Assembly: GCF_016918015.1 (NCBI RefSeq)
Contig: NZ_JAERMK010000001.1
Span: 450,805 to 514,804 of the forward strand
Direction: 5' to 3'
DNA from: Glycomyces sp. YM15
GTDB lineage: Bacteria > Actinomycetota > Actinomycetes > Mycobacteriales > Micromonosporaceae
Length of the DNA stretch: 64,000 nt
Made by a program: the position numbers and the translations under genes. Under the pieces are notes generated by a model. The model was not told the DNA's origin, searched no databases, and was given only the letters and a program-made list of their open reading frames with translations. Below are positions 58,767-64,000 of the stretch, piece after piece (positions within the stretch are counted from its first letter, which is position 1; every line of letters starts with the position of its first letter).

Positions 58767-60058
58767 GTCTTTCTGGTCGTAGTTTTCTTCTTGGAGGGCT
58801 CCGAGTCGGACTCGGAGCGGGGTGCGGGCGGCAGGGGGGCCCACAGCAAGCGTACGAGACGTGAGGGATTGCGGGCCCGCAGCGCCGTGGCGGCGTCGGG
58901 TTCGGCACGCGCGAACCCGGCGAGCATCCCGACCGCCGCGAGGATGACGACCAGCGCCGTCCCGCCGTCGGAGATGAACGGCAGCGGCACCCCGGTCATG
59001 GGGATGAGGCCGAGCACCCCGCCGATGTTGATGAAGGCCTGGCCCGCGATCCAGATGGTGACGCCCGCGGCGACGAGCGCCCGGAACGGGTCGTCGGAGC
59101 GGCGCGCGATGCGGAAGCCGGTGTAGACGAGCACGGCGAACAGCGCCAGGATCACCAGGCAGCCGACGACGCCCAGCTCCTCGGCGATGAGCGCGAAGAT
59201 GAAGTCGTTGTGGCCGTTGGGGAGCCAGTCCCATTTCTGGCGGCTCTCGCCGAGGCCGACGCCGAACCAGCCGCCGTCAGCGATCGCGTAGTACCCCTGG
59301 ATGGCCTGGTAGCCCCAGGTGTCGGCGAAGTCCTCGGGCCGCGAGAACGAGATGATGCGCTGCATCCGGTAGCCCTCGAACGCGATGAGGACCGCGGAGC
59401 CGAGCAGGCCCATGGCGACGAGCACGGCGAGGATGCGCAGCGGCACGCCCGAGGCCCACAGGAGGCCGAGGAACATCGCCAGGATGATGAGCATCGTGCC
59501 GAGGTCGGCGTAGCCGATGACGATGAGCAGCAGCCCGGCGATCGGGAACATCGGGATCGCGAGCTCGCGCCAGGACGCGATGCGCGGGCCGAGGCGCACC
59601 AGCGAGTCCGCGGCCCACAGGAGCAGCGCGAACTTGGCGATCTCGGCCGGCTGGAACTGGAAGGGCCCCAGGTCGATCCACAGCTGGTCGGTGGCGATGC
59701 CGCCGGTGGAGTCGCCTCCGGCGGCCTCCTGCTGCTTCTGGCGGATCGACAGGACGACCAGGACGAGTCCGAGCAGGATCGCGACCACCAGCAGCGGGCG
59801 CGACACCGCCCGGTAGGTGCGCGAGGGCAGGCGCTGGGCGACCCAGAAGCAGACCAGGCCCACCACGGCCCAGACGACCTGCTGGAGGATCACGGCGAAC
59901 GCGTTCCCCGTGGCCTCGTAGGACTCGACCATGGTCGCCGAGAAGACCATCACGAGCCCGATGGTGAGCAGCAGTGCCGAGGAGGAGAGCAGCAGGTAGT
60001 ACGAGGCCAGCGGCCGGTCGAGCAGACCGCGCAGCAACTCGGTGAACCCGCTCCTCAC
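58763..60058 (-). CDS. ftsW: Lipid II polymerase FtsW
   Basis: The protein has 431 residues of the SEDS family with about ten membrane helices. The catalytic region (ESRQKWDWLPNGHNDFIFAL, with IAEELGVVG next) and GVPLPFISDGGTALV are typical. A 25-residue loop rich in Q and G (KQQEAAGGDSTGG) lies between helices 3 and 4. The cytoplasmic tail ends in KKKTTTRKT, which may contact FtsZ as in mycobacteria. GTG 60058 overlaps murD (GTGA). Confidence 0.96.
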   Translation of the reverse strand: MRSGFTELLRGLLDRPLASYYLLLSSSALLLTIGLVMVFSATMVESYEATGNAFAVILQQVVWAVVGLVCFWVAQRLPSRTYRAVSRPLLVVAILLGLVLVVLSIRQKQQEAAGGDSTGGIATDQLWIDLGPFQFQPAEIAKFALLLWAADSLVRLGPRIASWRELAIPMFPIAGLLLIVIGYADLGTMLIILAMFLGLLWASGVPLRILAVLVAMGLLGSAVLIAFEGYRMQRIISFSRPEDFADTWGYQAIQGYYAIADGGWFGVGLGESRQKWDWLPNGHNDFIFALIAEELGVVGCLVILALFAVLVYTGFRIARRSDDPFRALVAAGVTIWIAGQAFINIGGVLGLIPMTGVPLPFISDGGTALVVILAAVGMLAGFARAEPDAATALRARNPSRLVRLLWAPLPPAPRSESDSEPSKKKTTTRKT

Positions 60059-61452
60059 TCGGCCTCACCCTCGATCAGCGCACGTGCGGCGGCGGCGAAC
60101 GCGTCGCCGCGGTGCGCGTAGGAGGTGAACATGTCGTAGGAGGCCCCGGCCGGGGAGAGGAGCACGGTGTCGCCCGGTTCGGCCAGTGCCGCCGCGTGCG
60201 AGGCGACTTCGGTCATCACCGCATCGTCCCGGCCCTCGAGGACGATGACGGGGAGGCCCGGGGCGTGTCGCGCCAGCGCGTCGGCCACGAGGGCCCGGTC
60301 CTGTCCGATGAGGACGGCGCCGCGCATCTTCGGGGCGTACTGGGAGACGAGGCCGTCGACGTCGACGCCTTTGAGCTGGCCGCCCGCGACCCACACGATC
60401 GAGTCGTAGGAGGCGAGCGCGGCCGCGGCGGCGTGCGGGTTGGTGGCCTTGGAGTCGTCGACCCAGGTGACGCCGCCGTGCTCGACGAGCGTGACGTTGC
60501 GGTGCGGTTCGGGCACGTACTTGCGCAGGGCGTCGCCGATGTCGGCGTGGGAGACGCCGACCTGGCGGGCGAGCGCCGCCGCCGCGAGGGCGTTGGCGAC
60601 GTTGTGCCAGCCGGCCGGGTGGACGTCGTCGACCGAGCAGATCTGCACCGGCTCGGGTCCGGTGTAGTCGACCAGGAAGCCCAGGGCCACACCGAACTGG
60701 CCGCGCTCGGGGTGGTTGAGGGTGAACCCGGTGACCTCGGCGTCCGTGTGCTTGGCGAGGGCGACCACGGACGGGTCGTCGAGGTTGGCGACGGCCTGCC
60801 CGCCGCGCCAGACGGCGGCCTTGGCCTCGGCGTAGGCGTCGAAGCTCCCGTGCCAGTCGAGGTGGTCGGGGGCGAGGTTGAGCACGGCCCCGGCGGTCGG
60901 GGCGAGCTCGGAGGACCAGTGGAGCTGGTGGCTCGAGAGTTCGACGGCGAGCACGTCGAAGGGGCCGTTGGCGGTGTGGACGAGCGGGACGCCGATGTTG
61001 CCGACCGCGGCGGTGCGCAGGCCGGCGTGTTCGAGCATCGCGGCGAGCATCGTCGTGGTGGTGGTCTTGCCGTTGGTGCCGGTGACGGCGAGCCAGGTCG
61101 CGGCCCCGGGTTCGCGCAGGCGCCAGGCGAGCTCGGGCTCGGAGAACGCCTCGATCCCGGCCGCTTCCGCTGCGGTGGCGATCGGGTGGTGGGGCGGGAA
61201 GCCCGGCGAGAGCACCACCTGCTCGATCCCGTCGAGGAGCGCGGGGTCGAACGCGTCGGCGACCACGCAGGTGGCACCGCGGGCGGCGAGCGCCCGCATC
61301 CGCTCCGAGTCCTCGCGGTCGTAGACGGTGACCGTGGCGCCGCGGGAGAGGAGGACGTCGGCGCACGCGGCCCCGGCGACGCGGGCCCCCGCGACGAGCA
61401 CGTTGCCGGCGATCCTCGCGCTCGGCGAGGCTTGCGGGTCGTCGATGGGCAC
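60055..61452 (-). CDS. murD: UDP-N-acetylmuramoylalanine--D-glutamate ligase
   Basis: The protein has 465 residues. The N-terminal LVAGARVAGAACADVLL, P-loop AVTGTNGKTTTTTMLAAML, LAPDHLDWHGSFDAYAEAKA (the loop with catalytic His and carbamylated Lys), and DDSKATNPHAAAAAL identify MurD. It adds D-Glu. The start is GTG at 61452, separated by 4 bases from the mraY stop. Confidence 0.97.
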   Translation of the reverse strand: MPIDDPQASPSARIAGNVLVAGARVAGAACADVLLSRGATVTVYDREDSERMRALAARGATCVVADAFDPALLDGIEQVVLSPGFPPHHPIATAAEAAGIEAFSEPELAWRLREPGAATWLAVTGTNGKTTTTTMLAAMLEHAGLRTAAVGNIGVPLVHTANGPFDVLAVELSSHQLHWSSELAPTAGAVLNLAPDHLDWHGSFDAYAEAKAAVWRGGQAVANLDDPSVVALAKHTDAEVTGFTLNHPERGQFGVALGFLVDYTGPEPVQICSVDDVHPAGWHNVANALAAAALARQVGVSHADIGDALRKYVPEPHRNVTLVEHGGVTWVDDSKATNPHAAAAALASYDSIVWVAGGQLKGVDVDGLVSQYAPKMRGAVLIGQDRALVADALARHAPGLPVIVLEGRDDAVMTEVASHAAALAEPGDTVLLSPAGASYDMFTSYAHRGDAFAAAARALIEGEAE

Positions 61453-61456
61453 GGTG

Positions 61457-62581
61457 CTACCCCGCGATCCGCAGGAAGTCGGCGAAGAAGAAGCCGAGAG
61501 CGATGGCGACGCCGATGCCGGCGATGATCCAGAACCGGACGACGATGGTCACTTCCGACCACCCGGCGAGCTCGAAGTGGTGCTGGATCGGCGACATGCG
61601 GAAGACTCTTCGGCCCGTGAGCTTGAACGAGGTCACCTGGATCATGACGCTGGCGGTCGTGATGACGAACAGGGCGCCGATGATCGGCAGGAGCAGGATC
61701 GTCTTGGAGGCGAAGGCGAGTCCGGCGATGAGCGCGCCGAGGCTGAGCGAACCGGAGTCGCCCATGAAGATCTGGGCGGGCGAGGTGTTCCACCACAGGA
61801 ACCCGAACATGGCCCCGGCGGCGGCCCCGGCGATGAGGGCGAGCTCGAGCGGGTCGCGGACGTCGTAGCAGAGGTTGTCGGCGGGCTGGGCGCCGCCGCA
61901 CCAGTGGCGGTACTCCCAGAAGCCGATGATCATGAACGCCAGGAAGGCCATCATGGAGGCGCCGGTGGCGAGGCCGTCGAGGCCGTCGGTGAGGTTGACG
62001 CCGTTGGCGGTGGCGTTGACGAGGAGGACGATCAGCAGGACCATGCCGACCTTGGTGAGGTTCGGGCCGATGTCGCTGGTGAAGGAGAGGTACGGGGTGG
62101 CGACGGTCTCGGAGATCTCTTTGGAGTCGATCGAGCCGGTGTAGTAGACGGCGAGGATGCCGAAGATCGTGGCGGCGATGGAGAGGCCGACGACCTTGGC
62201 CCGGCCGGAGATGCCGCCGGAGTGCTTGCGGCGGATCTTGAGCCAGTCGTCGATGAAGCCGACGAAGCCGCAGGCGACGAAGAGTCCGATGAGGACGATG
62301 CCGGTGGCGGTGAAGCCGGTGGGGCGGTTGAAGGTGACGCCGTTGACCCGCTCGGGCAGGGCCATGAGGACCAGGTGGCCGCAGATGTAGGCGAGCACGG
62401 TGGTGAAGATGAAGACGACGCCGCCCATGGTGGGGGTGCCGGCCTTGGCGAGGTGGGTCTGGGGGCCGTCGGTGCGGATGGGCTGTCCCGCCTTCAAACG
62501 GCGGAACAGCTTCGCCGCGAGCGGCGTGAGCGCCATGGTGAGCGCGAACGCCACGAACGCGGCGACGATTACGGCTCTCAC
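61457..62581 (-). CDS. mraY: Phospho-MurNAc-pentapeptide transferase
   Basis: The protein has 374 residues and ten membrane helices. Signature loops are present: [31 protein letters not shown] (the DDxxK site), [29 protein letters not shown] and the HHH-region [12 protein letters not shown]. It transfers the UDP-MurNAc-pentapeptide to undecaprenyl phosphate. GTG 62581 overlaps the murF stop (GTGA). Confidence 0.97.
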   Translation of the reverse strand: MRAVIVAAFVAFALTMALTPLAAKLFRRLKAGQPIRTDGPQTHLAKAGTPTMGGVVFIFTTVLAYICGHLVLMALPERVNGVTFNRPTGFTATGIVLIGLFVACGFVGFIDDWLKIRRKHSGGISGRAKVVGLSIAATIFGILAVYYTGSIDSKEISETVATPYLSFTSDIGPNLTKVGMVLLIVLLVNATANGVNLTDGLDGLATGASMMAFLAFMIIGFWEYRHWCGGAQPADNLCYDVRDPLELALIAGAAAGAMFGFLWWNTSPAQIFMGDSGSLSLGALIAGLAFASKTILLLPIIGALFVITTASVMIQVTSFKLTGRRVFRMSPIQHHFELAGWSEVTIVVRFWIIAGIGVAIALGFFFADFLRIAG

Positions 62582-63948
62582 TGGTCTGTGTCCTCCTTGG
62601 CGCGCAAGTGGTCGGCGACGTCCCAGGTCCGGTAGCGGGAGCCCTTCACCAGGACGGCGTCGCCGGGGCGCAGCCGGCTTTGCAGCAGCGCGATGGCTGC
62701 GGCTTGATCGGGTACGTGGGTAGCGGTGACGCCTTCGGCACCTTCGATGATGGGTTCGGTGCCTTCGGCGACGGCGATGACCTCGTCGATGCCGGCTTCG
62801 CGGACCTGTTCGCCGAGGCGGCGGTGGCAGGTCTCGCTCTGCTCTTCGAGGTCGGCCATGAGCCCGAGGACCGCGATGCGGCGGCCCTCGGTGGGGAGTT
62901 GCCCGAGGGTGCGGACGGCCGCGCCCATCGAGGCGGGGTTGGCGTTGTAGGAGTCGTCGATGACGGTGGTGCCATCGGGTCGGGTGAAGACGTCCATGCG
63001 GCGCTCGGACAGGCGGCCGGCTTCGGAGAGGCTCGCGGCGATCCGCTGCGGGCTCGCTCCGAGGCACCAGCCGACGGCCGCGGCGGCGAGCGCGTTGTAC
63101 ACGTGGTGAGCGCCCCACAGCTGCAGCCGGACTTCGGCGTGGCCGTCGGGCGTCCAGAGGGTGAAGCGGTGGCGGCCGTCGCCGGGCTCGATGTCCGCGG
63201 CCCAGAAGTCCGCGGGTTCGCTGATGCCGAAGCGCAGGACTTCGGCCGAGGTGCGGTCGGCCATGGCGGCGACGCGGTGGTCGTCGGCGTTGAGGATCGC
63301 GGTGCCGTCCGCGGTGAGGAAGCGCGGCAGCTCCGACTTGGCCTCGGCCGTGGTCTCGATGGAGCCGAAGCCGTCGAGGTGGGAGATGCCGACGTTGAGG
63401 ACCACGCCGATCGTGGGCGGGGCGATCTCGCACAGCTGCGTGATGTGCCCGATGCCGCGCGCGGCGAGTTCGAGGACCAGGTATTCGGTGTCGGGTTCGA
63501 CCCGGCAGACCGTGTAGGGGTGGCCGAGTTCGTTGTTGAAGTTGCCTTCGGTGGCCACGGTCGGACCGAGGTCGGCGCAGAGCTGGCCGATGAGGTCCTT
63601 CGTCGAGGTCTTGCCGTTGGAGCCGGTGACGCCGATGATCTTCGCCTTGGAGGCGGCGGCGACGTGCTTGGCGAGCTTCGTCAGGGCGTCGATGCCGTTG
63701 TCGACGTAGATCGCGGGCGTCTCGATCGGGCGGGTCGCGATCGTCGCGACGGCGCCTTGGGCGGCGGCCTTCGCGGCGAATTCGTGGCCGTCGACCTTGT
63801 CGCCGGGGATCGCCAGGAACAGTCCGCCGGGCCCGGCCTTGCGGGAGTCGTACTCGACGCCGCCGGTGACGACCGCTTCAGGATCGGCCGTCTCGCTGAG
63901 CTTGCCGTCCATGACGGCGGCGACCTGGGCAAGGCTCATGGGGATCAC
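62578..63948 (-). CDS. murF: UDP-MurNAc-tripeptide D-Ala-D-Ala ligase
   Basis: The protein has 456 residues. The N-terminal domain ([20 protein letters not shown]), P-loop [33 protein letters not shown] and the C-terminal [20 protein letters not shown] identify MurF. GTG 63948 with GGAGA upstream is the start; an ATG three codons later is possible. murE is expected just outside the window. The last 52 bases hold the ribosome site and no visible promoter. Confidence 0.96.
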   Translation of the reverse strand: MIPMSLAQVAAVMDGKLSETADPEAVVTGGVEYDSRKAGPGGLFLAIPGDKVDGHEFAAKAAAQGAVATIATRPIETPAIYVDNGIDALTKLAKHVAAASKAKIIGVTGSNGKTSTKDLIGQLCADLGPTVATEGNFNNELGHPYTVCRVEPDTEYLVLELAARGIGHITQLCEIAPPTIGVVLNVGISHLDGFGSIETTAEAKSELPRFLTADGTAILNADDHRVAAMADRTSAEVLRFGISEPADFWAADIEPGDGRHRFTLWTPDGHAEVRLQLWGAHHVYNALAAAAVGWCLGASPQRIAASLSEAGRLSERRMDVFTRPDGTTVIDDSYNANPASMGAAVRTLGQLPTEGRRIAVLGLMADLEEQSETCHRRLGEQVREAGIDEVIAVAEGTEPIIEGAEGVTATHVPDQAAAIALLQSRLRPGDAVLVKGSRYRTWDVADHLRAKEDTDQ

Positions 63949-64000
63949 GCGGCGGTCTCCTCCTGTTGTGAGTGCGTGCGGTGTTCGGGACTATCACGCT

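Noticed and set aside
1-64000. CRISPR arrays, tRNA or rRNA genes, insertion sequences
   Set aside because: No regularly spaced repeats, no cloverleaf-like segments with conserved TTCGA loops, and no transposase-like proteins were seen on either strand.

Overview
The window comes from a high-GC actinobacterium. It carries the actinobacterial division and wall cluster (murF-mraY-murD-ftsW-murG-murC, ftsQ-ftsZ, yggS, sepF, yggT, divIVA), a PriA-type hisA, a large NAD-dependent glutamate dehydrogenase, a WhiJ-like regulator with a DUF397 partner, and many GTG, TTG and probably leaderless starts. Gene content resembles Glycomyces or Stackebrandtia relatives, but the genus is only an inference.

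Layout. 0-2.4 kb: the end of an ABC-2 type permease and a convergent ROK regulator. 2.4-7.3 kb: NAD-glutamate dehydrogenase. 7.4-11.7 kb: a plus-strand operon of DUF4178, DUF2617, DUF4247, DUF350, a membrane-anchored spermidine-synthase-like enzyme and a small two-helix membrane protein. This is the best candidate for a poorly described system. 11.8-15.3 kb: an accessory patch with two unknown genes, a WhiJ-like XRE regulator plus DUF397, a decayed DUF397 copy, and a paralogue of the small membrane protein. 15.4-23.4 kb: ZIP metal transporter, arginase-family enzyme, CnoX-like co-chaperone, RNase HI, a GDT1/TMEM165 cation exporter behind a yybP-ykoY (manganese) riboswitch, a divergent MFS/ROK pair sharing palindromic operators, and a CPBP protease. 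23.5-27.4 kb: the araBDA operon with a LacI-type operator.

27.6-36.7 kb is a stress island. It holds DUF2267, an SDR oxidoreductase, DUF3618, a holin-X family protein, a Rho-N-like small basic protein, a cytochrome P450 remnant, DUF4383, transketolase, a CBS protein, two hemerythrin-domain proteins and a SigB/SigF-type sigma factor. Nearly every transcription unit there, including the sigma gene itself, is preceded by a GTTT-like box, 15-16 bases and GGGTAY, the pattern expected for SigB/SigF-type sigma factors. The region therefore reads as a compact autoregulated general-stress regulon.

36.9-46 kb: a methylmalonyl-CoA mutase-family catalytic subunit with a TetR-type palindrome, then the his operon (hisD-hisC-hisB-small membrane ORF-hisH-priA-ridA), most of it linked by 4-base overlaps, a DUF2567 membrane protein and a MinD/ParA-like ATPase. 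46-64 kb (all minus strand unless stated): RluD-type pseudouridine synthase, lspA, a TraR/DksA zinc-finger protein, an unknown membrane protein, divIVA, yggT, sepF, yggS, ftsZ and ftsQ. A plus-strand siderophore-interacting protein with an iron box and a minus-strand Uma2-family protein follow, inserted between ftsQ and murC. Then come murC, murG, ftsW, murD, mraY and murF. I saw no tRNA, rRNA, CRISPR array, insertion sequence or phage integration site.
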